From positions 3,348,001-3,412,000 of the forward strand of contig OZ316895.1 in the NCBI GenBank assembly GCA_973895155.1: a DNA stretch of 64,000 nt. The letters are read 5' to 3'. The notes beneath the pieces were generated by a model. That model searched no databases, was not told where the DNA came from, and saw only the letters and a program-made list of their open reading frames with translations. A program made the position numbers and the translations under genes. Positions 46,076 through 57,850 of the stretch are shown here, piece by piece. The stretch is from Marsupella aquatica (taxonomy: Eukaryota; Marchantiophyta). Within the stretch, counting starts at the first letter, position 1; every line of letters begins with the position of its first letter.

Positions 46076-49000
46076 GAGATGAGTCTTGTTACGGTGGTTG
46101 CGCTGGAGGGACCGCGGTTATGGACGGCCCTCGGTATGGGGGCATTATTGATTTATTATTATTATTGAATGATTATTGATTGATGAAAGAACGGGCTCCT
46201 TTTCTCTTTGTTCGTTTGGAAGGGATTTATGTTCCTTTTATTCAAGCCCCGTCATCTTTTTGTACTCATATTCATTAATGAACAGCTTTTCTGTTGAGAA
46301 TGTAGATAGAGCTAGTTAGAGATTGACCTTTAGCAGGGCCAACGCAGATAGTATGTTGAACCACGCCCAGGAGTGTAACATGCACCTTAATTCTTGTTGG
46401 GAAATAGACGCATCTGCCCACCAATTTCATTTCAGTTACAATAATAACATACACATGGAATGGTTTGAAATTCGACTTGTTAGACTAAACTTTCTATCGA
46501 CCATTGGATAGTGTCTCACCTAGCCCACTGTTATACTTAAAATGTAGGGAGAGTCAATCAATCTCGGAAAATTAGATAATTAATTCTTAGAATCGTCTCT
46601 TTGACTTGCCACAAGAAAATCTTCAAAAATTACGCTCCTCAATACACTGTACTGTCGATTTAGAAGGCCCTTGGCATTTCGCCAAACGCTACATTCATAG
46701 TCGAGTCCGTTCCCTTTCCTTGATAACAAAACCTCGTCGTTATGGCAATGACAGCAGCTTCAAGTACGGGATTTATGGACTGTGCCAACCCATAGCAGGG
46801 TACTTAATACCAGTTTGGACGGTTGGAGAATATGCCAAGAATGTTTCTCTCAGACCGTAGATGTTTCAGATCGACGGACACAGTAAACCTGGCAGGACTC
46901 TCGAGAGCGCACAACTTTGAATCGCCCCTTTCAGAAATTAATGCCCCACTGTCCGACCCAAGAACTCTCTGACTGTACCCTGTACTCTTACGGAATGTGT
47001 CATAACTCCCACCCAGCTTTCTGATGGAGCCTTTACTTTACATCTGCTTACAATCTCTGTTACTACTGTAGTTATGAAGTCAGTTATTTTTCCTTTTCTT
47101 TCCTTTTGGTCAGTTGTGTGGTTGCCTTTGAGCACTGGTGTGCCTTCCGCTCCCACCCAAAGAGACGTTGACAGCGCAGTAGCCCGTGACAGAATGAAAG
47201 AATAGAATAGAATAAATTTGCAATGGTCAAGGGGACGAAGATGAATTTTGTGACGTCCGCTAGAAAGAGAAATATTGCGGTCCCAGACTGCACGACATAC
47301 AGTATATCTTGATATTTACAGTTGTAAATATCTCTCCTGTCATGTCATCCTCGGACCCTACCTGTGGCCTCTCTTACAGCATCATCTTACCAGTTACGTG
47401 TCATGGTGGTGCTATTTTTCGTCAATTAATGTAACAACGCAAAGTGATCCTCCTCTTCTAGTGTTCTTTCTCAGCAAACAACTCTCCACCAGAAAGTAAA
47501 GCTTTGAAAGTATCAACCATGGAGTTGTACTGTAGTTTGAATTACATCATTGACACGGGCTTGCAACACTTAAGTTGAATTCTCTCACGTGACAAAAGTT
47601 TTATGAACGCTTTACACTCTTACACATGCCTGAAGTCAATAGTTCTCCACCAGCGAGTTCTACCCTTAGGATTGTCATTTCACCCTTGACACGGATTTGT
47701 CACAATTACAGTTCTCTCAAGTACTAGTAGAAGCCTTACCTAGGCTTTCGACTTTTACACATGATTGGGGCAATCCCTTATTAACCTTCAGATATTAATT
47801 TGATGATTGGAGTACAGGAATTTGTAGTGGGATGCAACTGACAGTCCACTCGGGCCAAGACATTGGGGCCAGAAAACTGGTTCGATCTCGTCAACTACAA
47901 GTTAAGTCTCGTCTCGATTTCTGTCGCTCCATGACCTATGAATCCGTTTGCGATTGAAAAGCAGAAAAGTGAGTAGGATTCCTTACGGCGTGACTCCTTA
48001 CGACGATTCCCTGTCAGTGTTTGGATCAAGTCCAATAGAAGTTTATTATGTGTTGTCCTTAGTTAAAGAATCCATTTTGTCCATTAGAATAAACGTATGT
48101 CCTTGAGGGCTCATTGACGAATGGACGGGAGGCTGCTATGCAGTCAGCTGACAAAACCGGGAATCAATGGGTAAATCGTATACAATTACATATGTCAAGG
48201 TAAAGGCCAAACTGACAAGATTAATGAATGGCCAAAGAGCACCGCGATTGGCCTCCTTCTGTGGTGTTCCTCGGCTGTTTTTCTGATTTGATAAATTTTC
48301 TGGAAACGAGCTGCCCATTCTAGACATGAAAGAAGATCACCCTGGCTACGGAAAGCCCAAGAACAAAAGTTTGCAAGTCAAAAACTCCACACTCATTTCC
48401 AGTTCAAGACCGCCAATGATCCTGTCAGTGACTGAAAACGCCATGAAACATTGATTGTATCGTGCAAAAGTCCACGGTTTCCAAGATTGGTTAAGCAGCT
48501 TCTAGAAGAGATCTGTCTGCAGTTTTTGGAGTCTATGCCCTTGTTGCTCTGTCGGAATCAATGGACCTTTGTTTTCCTTTGTTTTACGAAAACAAATCTC
48601 AGAATTGTCTCTCTGTCAGTGGTGGAATTCACATTTTATTGTGTACCTCGATTAGGCTGTCCTTAGGTGAGTGTTTCATTCAGGCAGCACCGAATTACTC
48701 AATGGGAGCGAACACAACCATGCATCGTGCGTGCAAATTGTGTTACATTATAGTAATCACAGTATATTTTGGGTGATTGCGACAGTCCCATTCGGATAGA
48801 AATCATCGTTTGAGCCAGTCAGGCATCGTTCACTTCTAGATTCAATATTCCCAATTCCTCGGATGACGGCTGGCCAATAGCCTATGCTTTAGGGCAATCC
48901 AATTACCCTGTATAATCCGTATAATCTGTATAATCTGTGGCCGTCCTTCATCCTATCACCAATCGAAATATTTGTGCCTTTCGGGGATTGAGGAATTTGT

Positions 49001-50699
49001 CTCTCGATTCGATCACACACATAGTAGTGCTGCAAACCACATACACTGCTTCTTCGTATTTATCGTAACGACTTGAACTCACCACAAAATTGTAGATCAA
49101 AAATATTCGTGGCGGCATAAAAAAATCTGATCTAACCCAACTTGTCTGCAAGTGTATTCCCTTTTTCAGAATCGAAGTTATACTGCGAATTGACGAATGA
49201 GATACTGAAATACGAATTTGTTCTTTGTGTGTTCGAGAGAAAAATTCGTAAGTTTTTGCATCCTCACAATTAGTCAACAAATGTTACCTTTTCGCCTCCC
49301 TTTTCTCGTGTAAAACGAATGCAGTCGTCATACGTCCTGACAGTAACGCCCAACGAAGTACGGTATCGGTTGCTGGGATACACGGGTTCTCCAAAGTACT
49401 GTAGAGTGTCAGCGCAATCTCGTTTGGCAGCCACTTGTTTTGGCTGAAGTTGCCAAACTTCAATTATACTCAATGCTCACTTACATGCCCCATGAATACT
49501 TTGACTCCATCTCCTCCCATCCCATCACTAAAAGACCAGAAGAGGTCTAAGAGCCTTGTTCCATGTTGGGCGGTCTCCATCCAGGGGTCCACCCAAGAGC
49601 ATGGGACAATTAACACCAAGATCGTTGAATTTCAAGGTGGCAATCTTCACACAGCAGCACAGCTCGGGAAACCTCTAGCTGTTGGGGGCCCCGCACGGAA
49701 CAAGGCTCTAAATCACACTCAAAGTGTAAGGGTACCCAAAGCAAGAGATCTAATTCGTATCTTTAGTTAGACTCAAGTTCAAGGTACATAACTATATGAG
49801 CTTTGCGTATGATTGAAGAGTCAGTATAGCTTGAGATTGCGATTTCTCTCCATTCAACCTCTCCTTCACTGTTGCAACAGGCTCACACACATAAAATAGG
49901 GGAACTAGATCACTAATAAGAGTATCAAACTTCCTTTTACTGGTTTATCCTGAAATCATGAGGTGCGTGTAGTTGAAACCTGGATGAACCCCTCAAAACA
50001 ACAACCATCTGCACACACAAAACGTCTAGGCACCAAATTGAGAACAACACCAAACATGAGAGAAGATCGAAGAGAGACTTTGCATCTAGGCACCACCAAA
50101 ATGAGAACAAGAGGAAGAAGAAAGAGGGTAAGAGTGAGGAGAGAATCGTTAAAGCGAACCAAGCAGAAGAGAAGCTCCAGGAAAGGGTCTAATACATTCG
50201 ACGCCGATGAGTAGACAAAATTCAGTGATACGTCTCAAACCAAACATTGAAATTGTGTCACGCATGCTAAGCTACTCAATTACTTCACGGAACACTTGAA
50301 AAAAATAACCATTTATCCACCACCACAAGGAAACTAGTTACCATGCGGTAAGTGAATTTTCAAAGAACGTGTTACGGTCCTACCAATCATCATTGTGGGT
50401 AATTTTGAGAGTTGAATTACAGGTAGAATCACACTAAACGTCAATGCCGCCTTCTTGCTTATCATTATGCCTCACACGAGCATCAACGTCATTATGTACA
50501 GCAACAATGCGTACAAAGTACAAGCGTTCATGTCTACCATGGTTTGGACTATGCTTATTATGATTGGAGGAAAGGACTTAAGTGGCCCCCTCTAGCATCT
50601 TATCACAAAATGGATTTGATCAGGCCTCTTGGATAGTAGACCGTCCAAAATTCAAAAATACCAACTCTGTTTCAATCCAAGGTATATGGTTATTAGCTA
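46076..50699. other. Intergenic, no supported gene
   Basis: This is 4.6 kb without a recognisable gene. An ATT-rich microsatellite lies at about 46145-46185. Minus-strand open stretches at 49270-49473 (containing PSNRYRTSLGVTVRTYDDCIRFTR, followed by a GTAACA donor-like site) and 48948-49280 read as somewhat protein-like but match nothing I know. A basic 83-codon plus-strand ORF at 49963-50214 contains an internal repeat (CTAGGCACCA...ATGAGAACAA) and is weak. I see no tRNA or other RNA gene. Confidence 0.35.
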
Positions 50700-51005
50700 T
50701 TTACTACTTTGTCCTCCAAATTATTCAATATTGTTAACATGTCACAAAAACAAAATTAATTATCAACATGTAGTTTTTTTTGTATTTAGATTAATATTAA
50801 CTTGTATATGGGTTCCATTGTCATGTGACAAGTTGTTACTGGATAGTTTGAGCCCACCGCCACACCCCTTGGCTCCCCTTCCTTGGCTACGGGAACCCAT
50901 AGCCGAGTTAATTTAACCCAAATATAAAACAAGGAACAGGTTGATAATTAATTTTGTTTGGGGTACAGGTTCATAATATTGGGTAGTTTAGGGGACAGGT
51001 TAATA
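50700..51005. mobile_element. Foldback element, about 300 bp, arms about 115 bp
   Basis: The left arm (about 50706-50820) matches the reverse complement of the right arm (about 50891-51005) along its whole length. The match includes a perfect 19-bp core, AACAAAATTAATTATCAAC at 50749-50767 and its complement at 50940-50958. Outside the core, TTGTCCTCCAAATTATTCAATATT pairs with CTGTCCCCTAAACTACCCAATATT in order; inside it, TATATGGGTTCC pairs with CTATGGGTTCC. The loop is about 70 nt. There is no coding capacity. It is a miniature foldback transposon or a long-hairpin RNA gene. Confidence 0.75.
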
Positions 51006-51436
51006 AAAAATTGATAAGGTATTCTGCAATAGTCTCCATCGGGTTTACCTCTGCTACATCGGGCACGCACTACATACTTGGGGCGCCACAAAACTTACAA
51101 AATGTCATTTTTTGAGAAACCCTAACATTTCACTGGATAACTAGAATAGATGAGTTTTGTTTGTTGAAGTGAAAATTGTTTGGTGTGATTACTAAAGTTC
51201 AACCTACCTATTGAAAAAGAAAGTTGGGACTTTTTGGACATGACCTTTTGAACATAGCACTCAATCTTATGTCCTCAAACGGGAAAGGTTGCTGCTTGAA
51301 AACGCTCGGTCACTGTGATTCTGAGCATGGTTCGTGGTTGAAATGGCTCTAGTGACAAGTGACCCAATTTGGTCTTTGTGAGGCAGAAACTCACTTTATA
51401 AGAACTTTTAGAAGAACAAAAGGTACGGATCATAAA
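51006..51436. other. Intergenic, no feature recognised
   Basis: This is AT-rich sequence between the foldback element and a partial TIR element. I could not find the missing left end of that TIR element here with confidence. Confidence 0.3.
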
Positions 51437-51520
51437 GAGGAGGTCGATTGGGGCAAAAATGTTTCCAGGGGGCTGATCAAGCAAACTATCACCAGGAGGG
51501 GGTCTATTGAGCATATCCCT
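51437..51520. mobile_element. One end of a TIR element of the same family, copy B
   Basis: The 84 bp read GGTCGATTGGGGCAAAAAT ... GGCTGATCAAGCAAAC ... GGTCTATTGAGCATATCCC. They match the reverse complement of copy A's left end (GGATATGCTTAGTAGACC ... GCTTAATCAACC). Only this end is clear, so the copy is truncated or highly diverged. Confidence 0.55.
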
Positions 51521-51527
51521 TGCATTT

Positions 51528-52130
51528 AACCACCGTTACCATTGTTGGACTCCTTGTGGTGATGTGCATGCAACCACTGGCATTATTGAGTCAAACAGTT
51601 TGCAACTTACTTTGGATGAAGTGCGGTCTTTGTTGTGGTATGTTTTTCCATGGCGCGGCAGACCTGGCTCCCGTTAGTGTTTTCATATGTAATATGTCCA
51701 GCTACCATGCTAAAACATGATATATACTTGAACCTAACTCATTTGGATTACTAACCTTAATTGGCATAACCACACTCCCTTCAACCACTGGCACCGTTGT
51801 TGGACCCCTTGTGCCTATGTGCATGCAAACAGGGCAGTCATTGAGGCAAACATTCTGCAACCATGGTTGACAAGCTAGCAGTCTCTTTTGTGGGTCCATG
51901 CTTTATGCCAGACCCAGGTTCCCGCTAGTGCTTTCATATGTTATGTGTCCAGCTTCCATGGATGTTAAAACATTCATGCACCTAATGTCATGGGTCCAAC
52001 CACACTCCATCCAACCACGGTCATCGTTGTTGCAATCCTTGTGGCAATGTGCATGCAAACACTGGCAGTCATTGAGTCAAAGATTCCGCAACTGTGGTTG
52101 ACATGCGTGCAGTCCATGTTGCAAGTTAAG
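51528..52130 (+). repeat. Tandem repeat, about 240-bp unit, two full copies and a partial third
   Basis: The block CAACCAC...GTTGTTGGA..CCTTGTG...ATGTGCATGCAAAC...GGCAGTCATTGAG begins at about 51528, 51782 and 52012. Between occurrences CCCGTTAGTG/CCCGCTAGTG, TTTCATATGT and GTCCAGCT recur in the same order. Divergence is about 15-25 percent. Long frames within it are not conserved among the copies, so I see a satellite-like repeat rather than a gene. Confidence 0.75.
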
Positions 52131-52689
52131 TTGGAGTTAAGGGCTGGTTGATGGTGAACCTCACACTACCAAAACAAAATGGTCCTCAAAATGGCCCTGA
52201 TTTATTGCTTTGGCAGATACCCACATTTACCACCATGTGATATAGACACCGAGACTTGCTCAACCTGGGCCACATTCAAAGCAACTTCACCTACAAGCAT
52301 TGCAAGCCCCACAACAATGTGACCTGCAATCTGCCTTGCATTGTGCAGATTTCACTGTTCAAGGCCCACAACAATTAGCCTACAGTAGTAGCATTGTGCA
52401 GATTTCATTGATCAAGGTCCACAAGCTAGAATGACTCAAGCATCAGGGCGTGTCAATCTTTAGAATAAGAGCTTGCATAACTACCCTTATTGGGAAACTT
52501 TAAAGGGACTGGGTGTTGACCACACCCAAAACTAAAAAGGAGAAAGTCATGTCCATCTCATTCATTGTAGAGTTATTGGATTTTCACTCAATGAGGTTTT
52601 TAATTATTGGATAGATACTAGGTTTGTGTTGGGCTTTCAATATTGTAGCCGTAATAAGTCAAATTCATCATATGAGTGTGTCTAGAGTT
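52131..52689. other. Intergenic, no feature recognised
   Basis: This separates two tandem arrays. Short duplicated phrases such as GTGCAGATTTCA(C/T)TG (twice near 52345-52410) suggest more decayed repeats. No gene is supported. Confidence 0.3.
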
Positions 52690-53640
52690 CAAGTCTATGA
52701 ACAAAATGAGATTAGATAGTTTTCAAACAAGCTTTGTAGGCTAGAGTCACTTGTTGAGACTTAATGAATCACTCATAGACAACTTGCACATGTGAAACAT
52801 AGAAAGAGATGGCTCACTTTGTCGTAGACAACATGCACATGTGAAACATCTAACAAACAAGTAATCAACACAACTGAGAGATATGTGGTTCAAGTCCATA
52901 AACAAAATGAGATTAGATATGTAGCTTTCAAACAAGTCTTATAGGGACCATTGATAGACAACATTCACGTGTGAAACATCTAACAAACAAGTAATGAACA
53001 CAAGAGATATCTGATTCAAGTCCATAAACAAAATGAGATTAGGTAGCTTTCAAACAAACTTTATAGGGACCGCTCATGTAGACAACATGCATAATCATGC
53101 GAAATTCAAGGTGAAACATCCAACTGTAAGCAAGTAATTGACACAAGAGATGTGTAGTTCAAGTCTATGAATAAAATGAGGTTAGGTAGCTTGATTTCAA
53201 ACAAGCTTTATAGGGACGCTCATAGACAATATGCACATGTGAAAAGTCCAACAAACAAGTAGTTGACACAAGAGATCATAGTTACATGGTTTGACTCTAG
53301 CTGTGAACAAAATGAGATTATGAAAAGTCCAACAAACAAGTAGTTGACAAAAGACAAAAAATGAGATTAAGTCTGTTGGTAGCTTTTGAACAAGCTTTAT
53401 AGGGACCACTCATAGACAACAATCATGCACATGTGAAACATCTAAAGAGCCAATAATCAACACAAGAGATATGATGTCAAGTCTATGAACAAAATGAGAT
53501 TGGGTAGCTTTCAAGCAAGCTTTATAGGGAACACTCATAGACAACATACTCGACAACATACACATGTGAAATATCTAACAAGCAAGTAATCAACACAAGA
53601 GATATATAGTTCACCTCTCCAAAGACTTCATCCATGGGAA
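52690..53640 (+). repeat. Minisatellite, about 125-190 bp unit, about seven copies
   Basis: A unit with TAGACAACATGCACATGTGAAACATC, CAAACAAGTAAT.AACACAAGAGATAT, CAAGTCTATGAACAAAATGAGATTA and TAGCTTTCAAACAAGCTTTATAGGGA is repeated head to tail. Copies start near 52774, 52828, 52951, 53075, 53220, 53409 and 53536. Copies carry insertions and deletions, so the period varies. No frame stays open across units. Confidence 0.85.
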
Positions 53641-54135
53641 CACACAAGATAACTTTAGTGGGACTGAGCTTTATAGCACTACTTGTTCCTTGGACATACC
53701 AAGTCTCTATAGCACAAGCTCTGCTTTTAACATTGAGCCTGAGTTCCACTCACAAGCTAAGCTAACTCTTGTCTGTGAATATACTTAGTAGCACATCTAA
53801 CCTTGATCAAATGCTTATCGACTATGGTTACGTACTATGGTTACAAAGTATTTTTATAACAAGGAGTAAATGCCTAACATATACAGTCAAGGAGATTGAA
53901 GTCTGTTGAGCATAGACGACATTTGCAACGGCAAGCCCATGAACCATCCAACGCACAATAGTCGACACAGAGAGATACATGGTTCACCTCCACATGAGGC
54001 TACATCCATGGGAACACACAAGAGCTTTACTGCACTCTAGGCCGACCGGCCATACCAAGCATCCACAGCACAAGCTTTCCCTATCTCTCAACTAGCTCCG
54101 TAACAATGAGCCTAAGTTCCACCAGTGTTTGGCAT
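53590..54135 (+). repeat. Direct duplication of about 170 bp, 365 bp apart
   Basis: Sequence at about 53590-53770 (CACAAGAGATATATAGTTCACCTC ... CCATGGGAACACACAAGA ... CATACCAAG ... AGCACAAGCT ... GAGCCTGAGTTCCAC) recurs at about 53955-54130 with the same order of blocks. It continues the neighbouring minisatellite and shares the CACAAGAGATA motif, so both probably come from one amplified region. Confidence 0.7.
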
Positions 54136-55834
54136 CAGCCCTGGCTATATACACAACAACACTACCGCTAACATTAGCTAAGTCCTAACCCGAGTTAGAC
54201 TAACTGTGGTTAGCTCATGAGTCACAAGACTAGAGCAATATCTAACAAGTCAACATGTCATATATTCAACCACACTTTGTGCATTGGAATAAGTGAAACC
54301 AACCTTGTCCCCCACAAGAGATTGTTGTGGCGGGCATTGATGCAAATGTTTGGTGGAATAGGATTCATTGTTAATTCATAGTGATCTCCCATTGTTGAAT
54401 ACTTTATATATTCCTTTGTCGAGTTGGTGCATTGCGTGCTTATGAGGCTTAATATACTCCTAGAACTTGTTGTGGCTGAAATCTCAAAAATAAAATAATT
54501 ATAGATTGGGTAATCCACTTGAATCTGAGATAGTGATGAATTGTACCTAGTAGTGATTGTTTTTGGTAAGTCATGGTCCTTTCATAAGATTCCAAAGTCT
54601 ACTTTATGAGACACCAAGCGGGGCCCAACATATTCTGCATTGTGGGCATGACTCCCCATAGAGGTTTACATGAGATTTATATCAAGCCTTTGAGTAGAGG
54701 GTAGAGTAGGCTTTTATTTGTTTATTTTGCAAGGTCCAATTGGATGCGGTAGCTTTGTACCCCCCGCCTTTGATTGGCGTTGAGTTTTGGTTCACCTCAT
54801 CCCTCCCCCGTTACTGGGTCATGACTCTTTGAGAAAGTATTTTTGTAAATTCAAAGGGCTTTTGTAACCTTTGCAATGTTTGCTTTATGTTTTCAAGATA
54901 CCAACATCTAAAAGTTAGAGGGAACATTGCTCACGACCTCTGACTGGTTGCATGGCTCGTTGTCTGGGGCGGGGTTTCTCTTCCCTTTCCTCAACAAACA
55001 AGCAACAAGGAAAAAAAAAACAGTTCCGTTAGGCAGCTCCACTTGAGCTGTCCCAGTCTCAGAGAATTCCACGTCAATTTCCATGTATTTAAAAATGGTG
55101 GGATAGATGGACAGGGCTGTTTGCATACACTGTTTTCAAATAAAGAAGCACGACGATTGTATACTAGAGAAAACATTGTAGTAAGTTGAAATGGAATTCA
55201 AATTAAAGGAACGAAACCTCTATCATCCAAAGAAAAAACGACTTGGTAGACACTAGAGAAAAGCTCTGGAGAATCTGAAAAGCCAAATTAATGTAGGATG
55301 GAAGTCAACATGCTCAATGGAGGATGTTTAAACATATCTCAGGGAAATAAACCTTTCTCAAGATATGAGAGACTTAGTTAACCAAACTAGTTTTACTAAG
55401 CTACCACCAAAATTGCACAATCTTCTTACGGTTTCCTGGAAACTGGTTTGATTAGTAAGCTGCATGCATGGGTTAATCTTAGTTAGTGTACATTCCAACT
55501 AGTTGAGTTATTTATGGCAGTACTAGTGGAAAAAAAAACAGGAATCAAATTAGTTTAGAGGCAACTTAGTTAATTGTGCAATTTTGGGGTAACATAGTAA
55601 AGAATTGTTGAACCCAAAGTGCTCAATCGTCATGCTTAAACTAAATCTAAAGTGAAAGTGTCAAGACACCTAATGTGTTTGAGACCTAGGTCAAACACAT
55701 TAAAGGCACTGGTTCATTAATGACTGGCATTCACATCATGCTAGGAGGATGCTCTACAGGGATCTTGGGGTGAACTGCCACAGCTTATTTTTGCTGTAAG
55801 CAACTAATAATCTTTTATGACTGCATGGTTGCGT
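54136..55834. other. Intergenic, no supported gene
   Basis: This is AT-rich sequence without a recognisable gene. The minus-strand ORFs at 54258-54518 and 54908-55126 are short and featureless. I see no terminal repeats. Confidence 0.35.
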
Positions 55835-56145
55835 GAGGTATATGTCTGATGGACCCCAAAATGAAAAATGTTACTTGATGGGGATAGATAGACCTTAAAC
55901 CACCACTGTCCATATAAAAGGAGAAGTGTAGTGTCCAAAACTTCTTACTTTTTACATTTCTTTCCTCTAGAGTGAGACTTTGTTCCACAATTTCAAGAAA
56001 AAGTGACCAAATATGGTGAAACCTGGTGAATCCAAGTTTTGACATGGTCAGTGGCGCTTTAAATCAAGGTACCCAAACCCTCAAGGGTCCCATCAAGTGG
56101 CTTTTTTTTTGGGGGGGGGGGATCCATCAAGCATACAAATACCTC
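55835..56145. mobile_element. TIR element of the GAGGTAT-TGCTTGAT family, copy C
   Basis: The left end reads GAGGTATATGTCTGATGGACCCCAAAATG and then GTTACTTGATGGG. The right end, read on the other strand, begins GAGGTATTTGTATGCTTGATGG and reaches CCACTTGATGGGACC. A C/G run of about 20 nt interrupts the right arm (T run then G run at 56102-56121). The element is 311 bp without coding capacity. Confidence 0.65.
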
Positions 56146-56934
56146 CAATTGTGTAGATATAGTTGCGTATGAAATAAAATTAAAGAACATAAAGGACCCC
56201 CCATATAATGACTTCCAATCTTTTGGCAAAGAAGAACAGGCAGTGGGGACCCAGTAGCTTCGAGAGACGAGGCTTGGGGCCACACAGACATCCCGTGTAG
56301 TCTGGGACACGGTCCCTAACTAACCCTTGGTGCGCAGGTGGCGAACGGAGAAGAAGACCCCCCGACTTCCCAGGTCGACGGGAACGAACATCGTACATTA
56401 ATGGTCAAGCCGTACCCCGGTTGAAAGATCCCGGTCGCGGTGGATCAGTACCTTCCCGGCCCGGACGGCTGACTGTGGGACGTTGCCGGGAGATCGGAGT
56501 CACGGATCGGGATTCACAGGTCAGCCATCCCATCTCGCCGGGAAAGTAACTAACGTTGCCGATGTTGCCGATAGGATCGACGGCGATTCCTTCGGACGCT
56601 TTTTGCGACTTGTGTCGGTCTGTCGGTCGATCGCTCAGATCCCGGCGAACTATGAGGGGCGGTCCCGGCCTCGGGGGAGGGTTCCATGCTCGTAAGCTGT
56701 GACACCGGGCACAGCTACTCCCACCGATGGAGTGTGGGAGTTGTCGACAAGACAGGAATATCCATAGATGAACGTGAATACGTAACGTGTTTGGTTTATT
56801 TTAGTTGTTGCTGATGCATCGAAGTCTCATAGTTGGGATTATTGGTCCTCCCTTTATTCTTTGGGCCTCACTGGCCCCCCAAGAAGAAGAAGAAGAGTGC
56901 ACCAAAGTCACATAGTTGCTACAAGAAGAGGTTT
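56146..56934. other. GC-rich island (about 56270-56710) between two TIR elements
   Basis: About 440 bp of clearly higher GC and CpG content lies in an AT-rich surrounding. It contains CCCGGTCGCGG, CCCGGCCCGGACGG, GTTGCCGATGTTGCCGATAGG and GGGGCGGTCCCGGCC. A 70-codon plus-strand ORF (56483-56695) is rich in arginine and glycine and is probably compositional. It has no match to rRNA that I recognise. It could be a fragment of an LTR, an unmethylated promoter island, or recently arrived DNA. Confidence 0.35.
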
Positions 56935-57103
56935 GAGGTATTTGGTTGATAGGAAGCCAAAATGAAAAGTGTTATTTGATAGGACCCCTGAGTGATCCAG
57001 AGTGACACTTAATTGACGTCGATATATCTTGAATCAACGTACCCAAAACCTTAAGAGTCCTATCAAGTAACACTTTTCATTTTGGGGTCCCATCAAGCAC
57101 ATG
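56935..57103. mobile_element. TIR element of the GAGGTAT-TGCTTGAT family, copy D
   Basis: This is the best-preserved copy, 169 bp. The left arm contains CCAAAATGAAAAGTGTTA and then TTTGATAGGACC. The right arm is the reverse complement, with CCAAAATGAAAAGTGTTA and then CTTGATAGGACT. The two arms match in about 40 of 46 positions. A central TTGACGTCGATATATCTTGAATCAA adds internal symmetry. No coding capacity. Confidence 0.8.
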
Positions 57104-57366
57104 CACATTGACAATACTGTAATATAAAATTTCAGATAACATCAAGGACTCACAGGTTTAAAGAGAAAACAAAATTTCAATCCATTTTTTATATAAAGAA
57201 AATTGGAAAGTATAAGCCATTCTTACATGCAAAAGGATAAAAATTCTACTGCACATGTGGACATAATATAAGGTTGCCGTAGCCCATGCATTTTGGGTCA
57301 TATTGCAACATCATGAGTTCATGGCCCCTGTTTGGGAGGCATTCTTTGTGTGGGCATGAGGTGGGT
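57104..57366. other. Intergenic, no feature recognised
   Basis: AT-rich spacer between copy D of the TIR family and the 250-bp direct repeat. Nothing recognisable. Confidence 0.3.
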
Positions 57367-57850
57367 CCTAGTGGAACGAACAAAGCTCTAAGCACACCAG
57401 TTTTGCACCTTCAATAGCCTTCATTAGAGTACACATAGGCCATTTTTTTAATGCTGCTATATATATATGGCAGGACACCCTTTGGTTATCTTGACTTATT
57501 GAATTGCCTGCTACACATTCTTCCTCTTATTGACTTATTACACCTCTTATGTAAATCTGGTGTCTTCTATACCTTTACTTTGTATTTTGCTGAATTTATT
57601 CATTTCTTCCAACCCCTGGTCCTAGTGGTAGAACAAAGCTCTAAGCACACCAGTTTTGCACCTTCAATAGCCTTGTTAGAGTAGAATACACATAGGCCTT
57701 TTTTGGTGCTTCTATAATGGCCTGACACCCTTTGGTTATCTTGCCTTATTAGAACTGCTTGTTACACATTTTTATGTAAATCTGGTCTGTAATATGCTTT
57801 TACTTTGTATCTTGCTAAATGTAAAATTTCTTCCAGCCCCTTTAATAGGT
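57367..57850 (+). repeat. Two direct copies of an approximately 250-bp unit
   Basis: CCTAGTGG..GAACAAAGCTCTAAGCACACCAG begins near 57368 and again near 57621. CACCTTCAATAGCC, ACACATAGGCC, ACACCCTTTGGTTATCTTG, TATGTAAATCTGG and TTTCTTCCA follow in the same order in both. Divergence with small insertions shows it is not recent. No conserved frame. Confidence 0.85.

Noticed and set aside
51528-54135. CRISPR-like arrays suggested by regular repeats
   Set aside because: Units are long, divergent and directly adjacent without unique spacers. The genome is eukaryotic.
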